From Magnaporthiopsis rhizophila (taxonomy: Eukaryota > Ascomycota > Sordariomycetes > Magnaporthales > Magnaporthaceae): a DNA stretch of 64,000 nucleotides. Within the stretch, counting starts at the first letter, position 1; each line of letters opens with the position of its first letter. The stretch is from contig PYSS01000072.1 in NCBI GenBank assembly GCA_003049465.1, positions 62,001 to 126,000 of the forward strand. Reading direction: 5' to 3'. This document shows, piece after piece, positions 20,786 to 33,241 of the stretch. The translations under genes and the position numbers were made by a program. The notes under the pieces were generated by a model. That model was given only the letters and a program-made list of their open reading frames with translations. It had not been told where the DNA came from and ran no database searches.

Positions 20786-21599
20786 TAACATAAAGTAAAA
20801 TTCCAACCCACGCCGCCGGCCCGGAACAAAAACGTCGATACGTCATGGGTTCCCAGCGTTGGCGTGGTTTTAGCACGGGCTGTTCGTTATATGGAGTCTG
20901 GTCCTGGCGTCAAGGCGGTATTGCGCCCCAGAGGGCTCACCTGGCAGTGCTGGGGCCAGGCCTGGAGGCACACGCGACGCCCTATAACTGGCTCGCTAAA
21001 TTGGCTGGGGCACACCCAACCCACTTGCACGCCAAAGACGCGCTTCTCGTGCAGCCGAGATCGCGTCTGGGTCGACATGGGCCCAAGACAGGCAAAGTGT
21101 GAGACGGGCACACGGTCACCGCGAACCTCGTTCCTCTTGTGCGTCCCGTGGGTCTCTCTTTAAATCTCAAAACTCTCAATAATCCACACGCCCAAATTCT
21201 GGCCCGGGTCTCCTTTGAAGAGGCCATCTTTGTCCAATTCGAGAGTCTGTTTCCAGCACGCCGAATATTCCTGCCTGCCCTTCTTTTTTCTTTTCACCTC
21301 CCCTGTTCTTCTCGTCACCCCACCGTCTCGCGATAGCGATTGATATCCCGCGTTTCCTTGGCCCGTCTCCTTCCTCAACCACCTCCACGCCCGGTGCGGT
21401 AGGGGGAGAAGTCGGTGGCAGCGGGATCGAAAGAAGAAGGAAGACATTCAAGTGACGCGATAACTCACCTTGGTCGCACTTCCCTCCGACAATCGGCGGC
21501 ACGTCTGCTGGCATTGGAGGCTGAGGTCTCGCTCGAGACCGATCACTGCGTGACGTGCCTGGCCTCGTAACTGCCACTCATATCCACCCACCATTAGCA

Positions 21600-23386
21600 A
21601 TGGACTCCTCGCCCACGAGCAGGACCACGGCGGGCACGAAGCGCCGGGCTGCCTCGCTCCTGCCCGCCTTCGAGCTCCAGTCGTCGTCCCCAGTTTTGCC
21701 TCGGCCGGCTAAACGACAGGCAGGAGACAATGGCACCTACAAGTACCCGACACCCGTGCCGACCTCGAGCACCGGCATCATGTCCTCTTCGCCGCCCCGT
21801 GGTGGCCCGCGTCCGTCACTGGAGCGGACGGCGTCGGTGGTCTCTGAGCGTGCCCCGCTCGCCTCGGTGCCCACGATCGAGCTCAACGAGAACGGCGAGA
21901 CCCTGCTGATGGGCCGATCTAGCAACTCGTCCCATTATCAGCTCTCCTCGAACCGCCTCATCAGCCGCATACACGTCAAGGCCCGCTACATCCCGGCCGT
22001 GGACCTCTTGGAGCCCAACAAGATCGAGATCGTGTGCAATGGTTGGAACGGGCTCAAGGTGCACTGCCAGGGCCAGACCTGGGAACTGGGCAAGGGGGAC
22101 ACGTTCACATCCGAGACCGAGTCGGCCCAGATCATGATCGATGTCCAGGATGCCCGTGTCCTGATCCAATGGCCCAAGCAGGACCGCCGAGAGTGCCTCG
22201 GCAACCTGTCCGACTCGTCCTGGGACGACGAGTCGCCTACCCGTCCTCCGCGCGGCCGCGATCTGCAGTCGAGCCCCCTGCGCAGGAACAGGCGGATCCG
22301 GTCTCCCGACTCCCCGTCTCCCTCGAACCGACCCTCCATCGCCACGAACCTGGGCTCCCTGCTATCTGGAACCGCCGGTGCCGGCTCGGATGACGAGCAG
22401 ATCCAGATCTACGAGGATGCCAGCGGCGATGACGAGCCGGAGCTGCCCAAGCAACAACTGACAGCCGACACCGACGCCAACGCCAGCTTCATGACCGAAG
22501 CCACCCAGAGCTTCTCCAGCGACCTCAGCGAGCCGCTGTCCGACGATGAGCAGGAGCAGCACGACCCGGACGAGGAGAACGACCCGATAGTGCACTCGTT
22601 TGGTCCCTTCGGTGCGAATCTGTCCAACCGCATGGCTTCCATCATGGCATCGAGCCCCAAGACGCGAACCTCCACGCTTGGCTCCGCCTTCATCCGGCGA
22701 CCCGCTACAAGCAGCACCAAGGCCGCTTCCGATAAGATCGCTTCAGCCACTAATGCTCTTTCTGCCGCCGTCTCCTCCACCGAGTCGTCGCTCTCATCCA
22801 GCAGGACCATCAGCGCCAGCACCAGCCGCAGCGTCAGCGTCAGTCGAACCGGCGGCGAGCCCCGCAGGCGCGCCGAGGAGACACCCGCCCCCGCCGCCCC
22901 GGCAGCGGCCGCCGAGCCCGACCTTAAGGAATTCGACGTGCAGGCCATTACCAACCATGTGGCCAACCAGCTGGCCTACTCGCGGCTCTCTTCGACGCCG
23001 CTGTCGGCCATCCTCACGCACCTGCCGGCGGCCGAGAGGCGCGACGGCAAGCTGACCAAGGACTGTCTCCGCTGCATCATCGAGTCCGTCCCCTGCATCG
23101 GCACCATCCCGCGTCAGGGCAAGGACGCCGCCGGTAAGCCGCTCGAGAGCGAGTACTACTACATCCCCGAGAAGGACGACGACGAGATGCGCCGCCTGGC
23201 CGTCACGGATGGCATGAGGAAGCCGAGTCTGCGGAACTGCAGGAAGCAGCACAAGGTTAGTTCTTGCATGCAATACACTTTTCCCCGCCCGCCTGGTCTG
23301 CCTTCTCATAAATCGAGCATGTTATGCTGACTTCCTGACCACCCTTTTTACAGCAATACTACTGGAAGCGGCCCAAGACTCCTTGA
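21600..23386 (+). CDS. FHA-domain protein, TOS4-like cell-cycle/transcription regulator
   Basis: Two exons, 21600-23255 and 23354-23386, across a 98-bp GTTAGT...CAG intron, give 562 residues ending YYWKRPKTP. The ATG at 21600 is the first real ATG; the open frame extends upstream only from a GTG. The FHA domain spans ~90-190, with the signature Gly105-Arg106, the Ser/Asn loop and SRIH at 122-125; FHA domains bind phosphothreonine. The middle is acidic and Ser-rich. A second conserved block at ~450-562 (YSRLSSTPLSAILTHLP, CIIESVPCIGTI, YYIPEKDDD) is typical of fungal Tos4-like proteins. In yeast, Tos4/Plm2 are G1/S targets linked to checkpoint transcription; that role here is inference. Nuclear location expected. 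Confidence 0.87.
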
Positions 23387-25597
23387 ATCTCCTGCCATAT
23401 TGCCTGCCAGAAGAGAATGTGCCACGGCCCAACCTCGAATATCTATTCACCCGGCTCCGCGACACAACGCCCAAAAATTCACAGTCGAGAAAATCCCCGA
23501 GTTGTTGAAACACAGGCAGTTATACACCACAACCTCGTGTACACTGTTTCCTCCATCTTCGTCCACCATCCATTGCAATCATATTTGCGTCTACAATGCA
23601 CTTGTCCTTTTCCTCTGTCTCTCTGTCACCCTGGCCCATATCGCTCGTTTTTTCCACCCACATCATGTTGATATACTATTTTATGGTACTTTTCCTTGTT
23701 CTGCATAGCGTTTGGCGTCATTATTCCCCGGTCTGTGCCTTGTTTCTGAGGGTGGCTCTCTTGTTTCTCTTCGGTACCTGTCTCTCTCAGCACTGGGCTC
23801 CACGGATGGATACTATGTTTGGCGTCTGGGGAGGGCAAGGTGTTACTCGGCGGGGAACTCTTATCTTTTTTTTTTCCCTTTTTTTTGGTCAGGGACTTGA
23901 TTGGTGACATGCGGATTGCCCACCACGCCCTTCCTTGATACCGTTTTCAGCCTTTGGGCTCCTTTTTGACAATTCTGTTGGCGAGGATGCAGGTAGTGGT
24001 TTCTGCAATTTAAACTGGCATCACAACTTTTTGCTCGGTGAACACCCTCGCACTTTGAAACGAAGCATCTCGAGTGAACCTGAGTAGGATATGTTCCAAC
24101 AGGCGCATCAAGTTCAACGGCCCGGATCATCGACCTCAGCCGACGTTTTCGAATCTCCAATTGTATCGGCGACGTTGCTCCACGAAGCGGCAACGTCTCG
24201 GCATGTGGCCCGCCGCGTTGCAGTGAAACTAGCCTCAGATCCTGCTACCGAAGAGGCCCGTCTCACTGACGACATGGCCATGCAACCAACTGATCTTGGA
24301 TTTTGTTCTCGAGGATCGACACCATGGGTAAGAGACTGGAATCTGGGGCGGTCATCGAGAGGAGGCAGTCAGACGGGTAGCGGTCGGCTCCGCCACAGAA
24401 GAAGAATATCTAGGGCGTTAACGGCTGTTGAGTGCGAGGCCGAGTAATAACCGGTAGTGGCGTTCTCCAGAGATTTAGATGCCCGTCAGCCAGCATGAGG
24501 CTTGAACTTACAGCCAGCGCGACTGTTGAGCAGATCCCCGCGCGAACCCGAGCCTCCCCTGGATCGTACAGGTCTTGCTACTGGGCTCTTGTGGCATGCC
24601 GGAAGGATAAGTGTGTAGATCAGATAAGATCCTCAGAAGTATATCTCCCCCAAGGGGCGCTCTAGTCCCAGCACGGTGGCAGCCATGGGAACCCCCCGCC
24701 TGTAGCGTGGGTGCCGTTGCGATTGCAGAAAGCCGAGAGAAGCCTTGACTCGTCAAGAGGGACGATCCGGCGAGGAGGACCCCGAGAACGGCTGCCCTGT
24801 CATTCTTGCCGCCCAGCCCGGGGCGTCTTAGCGTCTTCCTTCACATGGCGATGGACGTCGTGGTGCCTCGAAGTCGACATCTGACGCTGCCTCAGAAACG
24901 CACAATCGCAAGCGCTTTGGGCATATTTTCTCTTCGCTGAATGCCTAGGTAGGACAGCCGTCCATATGGATCTCCAACCCAGCCAATGACATGAGGATTC
25001 CTACCGGCGGCAAGGGTGTGCCGCATGATCGCCTCTGGCATTCCAAGAGCAGCAGGGTGTATTATCCAGGATGCTCTACCAGCTGGCTACAGGCAGGGGA
25101 TGGCAAGGTACAACATACCTTCTGCTCGGGTTTAGGGGACGGTGGGAAATATCTTCTCTCTATGCGTATGCGTTGGTACCTTCATGTCAGTATATTCCGC
25201 ATCATCACAGAAAACGATGCTCATCACGAGCCGCCAGGGATCTCCGTTCATAGCCTTGTATTTACTTTTTTTATACCCAGGCGCCGGCCCTCATAGCCAG
25301 AACTCCGAGATTCACAGAAGATGATACATGTGCAGTAATTTTTAGTCGTAACCGAGGCCACCCCGAGAGAACCCGAGGAACAGATTCATCCATCTGCGCC
25401 ACCGTCGTAAAATCCCAAATCATTACAGAATACGTAGCCGGAATGGCTCAAAGAATCGTGACGATGCCCGTGATGGGACGACGAGTACCAAGAACAAAAG
25501 TGCTGAAAAGAAAAGCAAAGGAAAAAAAAAACGCCGATCCCGGGATTATGAGAGATGCGCCAAACGCTGTAGACTGCGAGCAGCCTCACTCCGGCCG
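23387..25597. other. Long convergent intergenic region
   Basis: About 2.2 kb between the 3' ends of the TOS4-like and four-helix genes. T/C-rich up to ~23900. Short frames (for example 24091-24447) have no domain or coding character. I see nothing else I can support. Confidence 0.6.
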
Positions 25598-27071
25598 TCA
25601 TGACCTCCGAGACATAGACTGGTTCCCGATATCCTCCGAGTCGGCCAGGAGGCCCGTCCTGTCCGACTCGTCGCTCCCGGACCTGTTCCGCTGCGAGCCG
25701 TAGGTGGCGTACGGCATCGGTGCCGCGCCAAACCCTGCAGGCGCGCTCAACGGCGATCCCGGGGGCGAGATGGCGGACGCGATGCTGACGCTGATGCTGC
25801 CGCTGCGGTAGGGGCTGTAGGACGAGTACGCGCCGCCGCCGTTGCCGTTGCCATCGCTGCTGGCCTCCTGGCCCTCGGGCACGGGCGTCAGGCCCCTGGA
25901 GCTGGCCCAGCTGACGCAGCGGGTGCCGGCGCTGCCGGGGGACAGGACGTCGGGCGTGGTGGTGAAGCCGTCGCCGCCGCCGCCGGAGACCTTGGAGCGG
26001 CGCTTGACGTACTCCTCGAACTCGGTGCTGCGCTCGTGCGAGTAGGGAGAGAGCGGGCTGGCGGCGGCCGCCCTGGTCTTTGCGAGGTCGGGACTATCAC
26101 GGCCGCCATTGCCGCCGCCGGTGTCGAGCATGGTGAGGATGGAGGACGCGCCGCTGGAGACGCGGCGGCCCGACCTGACGGATAGGAGGGACCGCGTCCG
26201 GTTGGCGACGACAACAGCACCGCCGCCGGGTTTGTGGCAGGACCCCGAGCGCGAGCGAGAGCTGCCCATGGTTGACGTCTGGGAGGCGTACGAAGTCTCG
26301 AAGCCGTCGGTGTAAAACGCCTCGCCAAGTTCTAGCCTGCTGTGGTTCGGTGGGGTGCTGATCTTTGGCGGCGAGCTGAAGCCGTACGACTTGGCGTTGA
26401 CGGGGTGTTGGTAATCGCTGTATTTTAGGTGCCGTCGGTACACGATGATGGAGTATATCGTTGGGATGAAGGTGGCGAGCCTGCAGGACGAAGCAAGACT
26501 TGGTTAGTTCTGCCCAGCGGAAAAAAAAAAAAAAAAAAAAAAAAAAAGACGGAAGCTTGCAGCTCACTTACAATAAACCACCATCGATTCCCAGCCCGAT
26601 CAAGGTGTATTTCCCCTCCATGTTTTTCAGGTGCACGGCAACGTCCAGACCGAGAACCGCAACGGCAAGCACGGCTTTGACGATGTGCGAGATCAACATA
26701 ACCAGTGGTGTCAGGGTCTCGGTCAAGAACTTGGCAACCTCGACGAGACACAACGCGAGGGATATGAGCGCGAAGCCAACGTTGAGGACCTCCCATCTAT
26801 TCCGCTGCATGTTAGGTTCTTTGTCCGACTCCTCCAAATAGCATGGTTGCTGGCGACGAAGGGGCAGAGAGGAAACATACATTATCTTTACGGTAGACAC
26901 GCCTGCCTTCGTCTCCTCATCCTTGAGAAGCTCCGATGTGGCGACCAGTCGATAGGAGAAGACACCCATCAAGCCGAGGAGAAATAGGAGTTGCAAAGTC
27001 CAAAATGGCACCAGTAGGGCGAGACGCCATCTGGCGCGGTCAAAGTGCCCTTGTTCTCTATGTTTGCCCAT
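25598..27071 (-). CDS. Four-helix integral membrane protein with Ser/Gly-rich tail, unknown function
   Basis: Three exons, 27071-26881, 26796-26572 and 26480-25598, give 432 residues. Intron 1 (84 bp) has GTATGT, a CTAAC branch point and TAG; intron 2 (91 bp) has GTAAGT, ACTAAC and CAG. The joins restore VKIIWEVLN and GLLLATFIP. Four hydrophobic helices lie at about 16-43, 66-88, 94-120 and 128-150, followed by a basic VYRRH and a long polar cytoplasmic-type tail rich in Ser, Gly and Arg. The layout matches a family of uncharacterised ascomycete membrane proteins; no function is known to me. Multiple RS/SR dipeptides suggest phosphorylation (inference). Intron 2 contains a 27-nt T run. Confidence 0.85.
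26521..26547 (-). repeat. T27 tract within an intron
   Basis: 27 consecutive A on the plus strand, that is T27 in the transcript of the four-helix membrane gene, between donor and branch point of its second intron. It may act as a polypyrimidine stretch and should vary in length between strains. Confidence 0.9.
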
Positions 27072-29739
27072 CTTGGTGTAGGTTTCCTGTTGACGGAGGT
27101 GTTTTTGTTCCGCCTCCAGAGGGTTTGTCGATCGAGGAGATACTGGTCCGCTCGAGTTTGCCCGGGTGAAGGAAGAGTACGATGGTTGCGAGTATGAGGG
27201 TCAAGGTGATTCTATGGCAAGATCATAGCTTTGACAAGGTGAAACAAAAGTGCGGAAGCCTAGCGCTTGCTTAGCGGAAAGAATATCGTGGCGGACAGTC
27301 AGTCAAACCGACACTTTCTCGGTCTGCCGTCTGAGTTTGTATAACGACAGGTCCAGTAGGCAGCATCGGGGAGGACGGTGTAGAAAAAGAAAGAAATAGA
27401 ATCAGTCAAGACGACGACACGAAGCAAGAGCCCACTTAGGGTCCCTGTCCCAAGCGGTAACGCTACATGGACCGGGAAGCACGACAGCTCCGAAATAAGG
27501 AAAAGAAAAGAAAAAAACGCCCAAATACAGCACGATGAATCACAGTCCCGCTTAAAACATCGGCTTCGTGCAGTTGGCAGCTCAGCCCCTGCTGGGCTGG
27601 CGCCGAAACTCATCTAGCACATGCAGTCCGAGCCTAGTGCGAAGCGATTCCCAAGCCACCACACGTTGGACGCAGCAGCACTCCCCGAATGCCGTGACCG
27701 TGTACATAGCCGACGGCCGCTGGGGGCGTGGAGTACCACGGCGACCAAGAGCGAGCGGTGACGCGGGGACAAGAGCAAAGAGCAAGAAAAAATAAGAGCA
27801 GCAAGAAAGCAAGGGATGACGGGAGAATGTGCTGGCTCTCAGCTATTGGCTGGTGATGCGTCGGAGCTGGCGCTAGCCGACCCATGAGAACAAGGAAAAA
27901 AAAAGAAAGAAAAAAGAAGGATGCGCTAAGCAAGCGCCAGGCTGTTTTTTCCCAGTCTGCCGGCATCCCGTGGGCGGCCGCTTGAACCAAAAAGAGGAGC
28001 CGTTGGCGTCGAGGATTGGGCGCGGCTGAGCGGCTGAGGGCGCAACACCCAACTTTGCATCCAGGATTTCCAGTCGACCTAAATTCCCGCCCTTGCCTTG
28101 CCGTGCATGAATCCCTTGAGTTGGCGCCTGCATCCTTTCTCCTCCACCCCTGCATAAGGGACAAAAGAAAAACGTGCCTTCAGTTGGTGCGTTGGTTTGT
28201 CGGTCTGTCTGCTGGTTTTGAAAGTAATAGAAAACCACCGTTGGGCCGAGCTAGTCCTGCAGACGGTGGACAGACGAACGAGGGGACGGAATCATGTGCT
28301 CGCATCCGGGCCTGCCGCGTGCTGCTCTGCTCGCTTCCAAGACGAATACTGCATCGCCGAGCCTTGTCATGCTGCAGTCATCGCCACGGAACGACAGGGG
28401 ACAGCAAGCATCAAACAGCTGTCCTTCTGCTCACCTATTACCGTGCAAATGTTGTGCTCGACTGTGTGCTGCTGTGTGACCGCTTTTGGGTTGTGCGTTT
28501 GCACCCTCCCAAGAGGCGTGTGGCGCTTGTCAAAGCAGCAGATTTGCTTCCTCCTCGGTCGCCGAACCAACGAAATACGCAGGCGGCTCGCCAAGAATCA
28601 CGCCCCCTTTTTTTTTCGTTTTTGGGGCGTTCCTTGGTGGTTGTTGCGCCATTCATCCCTGCGTCGATAACACTTTTTTGCTGATTCCCGGTTCCAGTTA
28701 GCTGCAGAAGTGCTGCCTGTGAAGGAACTTGTGAGAGATGACGTGACTGCTTTTGAATGACTGAGAGCGGACGCAAAAAGGCCAGAGGTGTATCACCATG
28801 ATCGAGGCCGAGCCAGCTGCCTTGCTCTTGTCAGCTGGGTCCATCTCGGTGAGCATGCTTGCGCAACAAACATTGACGGAATGAAAGAGAAAGCCTACAG
28901 CACTGTGCATGCAGTCTGGGCGAAACAGTAAGAAATGGGGCCGGCTCCCATCGATCGGTTTTCCGTTGTTTTCTCCCCCAAGCGGGCCTTAATACATGCT
29001 TGTTTTCCCGACCCAGCCAAAGCCAAACCAGGCCAGCAAGTTTGGGGCAAATTCCAGTCCCGGCGCGGCGTTTGGCTTGGAGACCTGGGGCCCTTGGAAG
29101 TGGGTCCTATTTCCAGCTGGCCGCAGGGCTGTGAACTTTGTTCGGCATCCGGTCTCATGTTTTCAGGCCTCGACCCCGTCCGAACCGCCATCCATTCCTC
29201 CCGCCTCAATTTTCATCGGTCGCTATATCACATTCATCCTTTCACAAACGACAGCGTGGCACAAACGGTCGAAAAAAACAAATCGGCTGCAAGTGAGCCG
29301 CAAAAGAAGAAGTTTGTATTCACAACAGGCAGTTTTGCCTTGTGTTGGATCCGCCCAGAGTGAAGTCCAGGGCTCCCCCGGAAGGCCCGGGTGGAACACC
29401 TGGAAATCCCTCAAAATCATTACTGATTCGGGTTGCGTCCCTCCCCCAGCACAGCCAGCCCAGGGCCCAGCAGAGCAAAATTGGCCGGTTGATGGCGCCC
29501 TGGCTGCTGCATCCATGCGTTTCCTCATCCGATCCCAAACCCTGATCTCCCTGACATCCTTCATTAAGTGTTTGTGGTGTATAGCTCCCCTGTCTCTTCC
29601 CCCACGACTTGAGAAGGCTCGGTCGGGCCAGAGTCGGTGTGTTTTGGTCGGTTCCGCAACTCCCAAGTCCGCTGTCGGCCGTTCCCTCTCCCCTTCATTC
29701 TCATCCGCCGTCCATGGCGGTGGTAGTAGGTAGGCGAGT
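27072..29739. other. Long intergenic region, no supported gene
   Basis: About 2.7 kb. Many short frames overlap on both strands, none with a domain, signal peptide or clear splice pattern. Polypurine patches occur near 27500, 27780 and 27890. It probably holds the promoter of the four-helix gene at its left end and the 3'UTR of the small secreted gene at its right end. Confidence 0.5.
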
Positions 29740-30038
29740 TTACTGGCCGGCGGCGGAGGGAAGGTAAACGTTGGCCGGATCGAAGGCGACGACGCTGCCA
29801 TCCGCCTTGCTCATGGCCGGCTGGTTGACTGGCACCTCCTGGGCGACCGGGGCCGCCTGGCGCTTAACGACCTCTGTGTGCGAAGGACAAAGTTTGTTAG
29901 CCGTGGGTTTCAGGCTCACAACCGGACGTATCCCTCGACCATGAAAGGGCGCAACTTACGAAAGCCCTCGTTCTGGGAAAGAGCGGCGGCCGAGACGGCG
30001 ACGGCCATGGTGAAAACGCTGAGGATGGAGAACTGCAT
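29740..30038 (-). CDS. Small secreted protein precursor with a Kex2-type site
   Basis: Two exons, 30038-29960 and 29873-29740, across an 86-bp GTAAGT...CACAG intron, give 70 residues. Residues 1-19 form a strong signal peptide (MQFSILSVFTMAVAVSAAA). A short propeptide ends in VVKR, a Kex2 dibasic site, releasing a ~40-residue mature part starting QAAPVAQEV and ending PSAAGQ. It has no cysteine. No family recognised. The shape (signal, short pro-region, KR, short mature chain) is that of fungal Kex2-processed secreted peptides and some small effectors; the function is unknown. A TATA-like element lies about 215 nt upstream. It shares strand with the secreted hydrolase 1.9 kb away. Confidence 0.7.
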
Positions 30039-30252
30039 CTTGAAGGAGCGTGTTTGCTTTGTGGTGGCGAAGCTTGTCGACTTGGAATTCGGCTGAGGAA
30101 AATAATGAGAGACGAAAGGAATGATTTGTCGGCCGGCGACGAGCAAGATGAGACAGTTGACCAACTACAAGTTGTGAAGAAAACGGGTGGCAGAGAAGAG
30201 GATGGAGAGCAGAGAAGAGACGAGACGACGACTGGCGCAAGGCGAACGGTCC

Positions 30253-30259
30253 TATATAT
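30253..30259 (-). promoter_or_regulatory. TATA-like element of the small secreted gene
   Basis: TATATA in the minus-strand context gATATATAgg, about 215 nt upstream of the ATG at 30038 in otherwise mixed-composition DNA. Position is plausible if the leader is 150-190 nt; not proven. Confidence 0.4.
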
Positions 30260-31229
30260 CTCTTCCACGCTGCGGCACCCGCCCCTGCGGGTTGTCGTTT
30301 CTGGCAGATTAGACATGGGTGCGACAGTGATGATCATCGACGGCCGGTCCGGGTTTCATCCAAAGCCACAGCAGAGGATCTCAAAGATCCGAAGGAACGG
30401 CTGGTAGCTCAGACCCTCGTCCCCAAGATTGCTACGTGCATACGTACGCATGGGGGGTCGGCTTTCCTCCAGATGACCCGCTACCGACAACATCTTCCCC
30501 CTGGTTCCTCGTTCAGGGTCTGGCGTCTGGGCCAGAGACCGTGTTCTGGCCAGAAACAAGGCCAGACCCCCAGCTTTCCATCGCCAGAAACAGCATCTTA
30601 ACTCGGCGAGGGCTGGATAAGCTTGAACCCCCATCATGGGGCTGTCGAGGTAAGTGGGGGGCGGCTCTTTTGCATAGATGAAACGCTGTCTGTCTGCGGC
30701 GGTTCGTCTAAATCAAACCCTCGCCTTTGGCTGAGTCTCGGCTCCACCGTGGCCATGGCCCAAGCGCATTTCCTTATGCAATTAGTGAGAAAAGCCAAGA
30801 CGGTTTTAACATTTTAAGCGCATTTTCTTGCCGCCGACGTTTTGGGGATGTTTGGTCGAGGAAATCTACCCCCTGTGCAAACAGTGGCGGGCTTGACGAT
30901 CAGACACCAGTGGGCCTCTTCCGTCCCTTCCGTGTTGCAGGAACACCATCCCGGACGCAATACGAGAAAAAAGAAAAGACGGCAGAATTTTGGATCAGAT
31001 GTCAACAGGCTGGTCCAGAAAATTCCATCCCATCTGGTGCTTGGGATTGGAGGCCCCTGGAAGAGCCACACGATGCCCAAAAATGGGTCTACCTTTTTTT
31101 CTTTTCTTTGGTACCAAAGTCAACACCACGAACTCAATCTAACATCAAATAAGACCCAAATTATCAGGAAAAACAATGCCAGCACTTCGCACCATTGTGT
31201 ACCCCTGGAAATTCAAAGCTCGGGATATT

Positions 31230-31280
31230 GGTACTGGTGGTAGTGATAGTGGTAGTGGTACTGGTGGTGGTAGGTAGTGG
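31230..31280. repeat. Imperfect GGT/AGT microsatellite
   Basis: A ~50-bp run of ggt, agt and act triplets in intergenic DNA. Not in a supported coding frame. Likely variable in length. Confidence 0.8.
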
Positions 31281-31975
31281 TTGCTGCGTACTTTTTTGGG
31301 AGGCAGCGTGGAAGCTTCCATTGCTTGCGTCTAAAAGCTTATCCAACCTTGCCGGTCCTTGGCATATCCTTACCATTCTTATGAACGCATAGGGGCTTGT
31401 CTTTCCACGGGATTCCCCTGTTGCAGTCAGCGACCATCTCGTCTCGTCTTGTCTGGGACCTCTCAGCCGCGATGTTGCGAATCTAGTGCTGTTACGTCAC
31501 GCCACCCCTATCAAAGAGCGCTAACCTGTCTGGCGCAGGGCTGTTTGACGCGTCGCTCAAACTGGGCTGTGAGACATCGTCACGGCTCAAGCGCCTGTGC
31601 AAGGGGGCACAAGACAACAGCATAGCCCAACCAGCTCGAGGCCGCGTGTCTCGAAAAGGACGCTTCAATGGAATATTCCTGATGGGCATTTGCTGGGAGA
31701 CGATTAGGCGCTCGGAATCTGCACTCTCAAAACAGCCGTGTCTTTCCTGCCTTCTATCCCTTTTGCGCGCATCTTAGCTCCACCTAGACCAGCCTGGGGC
31801 CGCCAGCCTCACCAAGTGTCAGGAGTCGCCTAAAACTGGCACTTTTTTTTTTATGTTTTCATATTTCTGCCATCCCGTCTCGCCTTTTCACCATCCAATT
31901 TCCTCCTTCCCTTCCCCGTTGATTGCAGACTCCTTCATCGTCCCGCTACCCCATCCGCCATTTTCGGCTGCCATC

Positions 31976-33177
31976 CTAGCTCCAGTTCTTGTACTCCACC
32001 GCCCATTTATCAGAGACCAGGCTGCCTGCGGCCTTGGCGTCCAGAAGAATCTGCTTGGACTTGTCGTCCTTCCGGAATTGCCACTGCAGGTACGCAACGG
32101 CGGCCTTGCCAAACTTGCCGCCGTTGGTCGCACCGTAAGTGCCACCATGACCCGTATCCAGGCTCGCCTTGTACGCGGGAACGCCGGCGGGCAGGAGCTT
32201 GTAATCTTTCTGGGCCTGCCAGAGTTGAAAGAAAAGGACATTTCGTTGCCCAACGCCTTGGTTAGCACACCACGATGAAACCCACGAACACGCCTCCAGC
32301 GGACGGCCGTTCAACTCACGTTCGGATAGCCCATGTCCTTGGGACCGCCGACGAACCAAGCGACGGGGACGTTGATCTTCTCAAGCAGGTACCTCCTCTC
32401 GTCCTGGAAGATGGCGATGTTGAAGAGCATGATGCGCTTGACCCGGGGGTCGTTGTAGGCCGTCGACATGGCCGACAGCCCGCCGCAGCTGTGACCGGCC
32501 GTGAAGATGTTGTCAACATCGACGTTGCCGTACTTGGCCGCCCCGCCCTTGACAGCCCAGTCCACGGACGCGCGCAGATCCGTCACGAGGCTTTGTCGGT
32601 TCTGCGCAACGGGACCATCCGCGGAAATGACGTACTGCAAGTGATATAATCAGCACATACCATCTTGCCAAGCGGTTCCACGTAACACACAGAAACACAA
32701 AATACAAAACACAAAACACAAGAGTCAACATACGCCGTGGCTTGCGATCTCGAGCAAAAAGTTGCGATACTCGGCCCCGCCGCTCATGGCGCAGCCACCG
32801 TTGCCCCAAGCGATGAATCCCAAGGAAACATTGCCAGCGGGCGGTGTTTGTGGCGTGTAAATGGTATGCCCGGGCAGCGACGGGTCCGTGAGGACGCGGG
32901 CCGGGTAGGGGCCAGAGCCGGGGCCAGGCACGCCGACGCCGCGGGGGGTCTCGGACCCCCCGGCTCCCGGGTTGTTGCCCGTGCGGGCCAGGTAGGCGGC
33001 CAGGTCGGGCAGACTGATGCAGAAAATGCCCCCGGCGATGGTGTCGTCTCCCGTGGGCGGGAAGTACCCCGGTCGTGGCCGGAAGGTCTGCTGCTGCCGG
33101 GGCTCGAGGCTGAAAGGGGACGCAAGCGCGCCGCTCACTGCCAGGGCAGCGACGAGCAAACTTGAGAAGGACGCCAT
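31976..33177 (-). CDS. Secreted alpha/beta hydrolase
   Basis: Three exons, 33177-32734, 32634-32320 and 32215-31976, give 332 residues; introns are 99 and 104 bp with GTATGT/CAG and GTGAGT/CAG ends, all phase 0. Residues 1-19 form a signal peptide. The lipase-type nucleophile elbow is G-H-S-C-G at 195-199 (Ser197). His276 in a TGHGG motif near the C-terminus fits the catalytic His; Asp is probably in the GGPKDMG segment (inference). The region before the elbow (VDWAVKGGAAKYGNVDVDNIFTA) matches the dienelactone hydrolase/PHB-depolymerase-like class of alpha/beta hydrolases. It should cleave an ester outside the cell; substrate unknown. A TATA element lies ~170 nt upstream. Lies between two small secreted protein genes. 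Confidence 0.85.
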
Positions 33178-33241
33178 TTTCTGTTAGTGGGACGGGCAAG
33201 CGGTCTGACCTTCCCGAAGTTCGGCGTTTGCTGATGTTTGG

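Larger units (their letters stand above)
18952..21599. other. Long intergenic region with A/T-rich tracts
   Basis: About 2.6 kb between the divergent small protein and TOS4-like genes. Frames such as 19359-20135 on the minus strand have no domain, cross poly(A/T) tracts and are judged spurious. From ~21130 the plus strand is C/T-rich and is probably the leader of the gene at 21600. Confidence 0.55.
30039..31975. other. Intergenic region with a GGT-type microsatellite
   Basis: About 1.9 kb. The right edge (30039-30300) is the likely promoter of the small secreted protein. No supported gene elsewhere; frames such as 30727-31152 on the plus strand lack any domain. A short trinucleotide repeat is at 31230-31280. 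Confidence 0.55.

Noticed and set aside
28016..28684. 222-codon plus-strand frame
   Set aside because: Contains Phe run from a T tract, no domain, several competing frames.
28895..29801. Overlapping frames on both strands of ~100-245 codons
   Set aside because: None has a signal peptide, domain or splice pattern; treated as intergenic.
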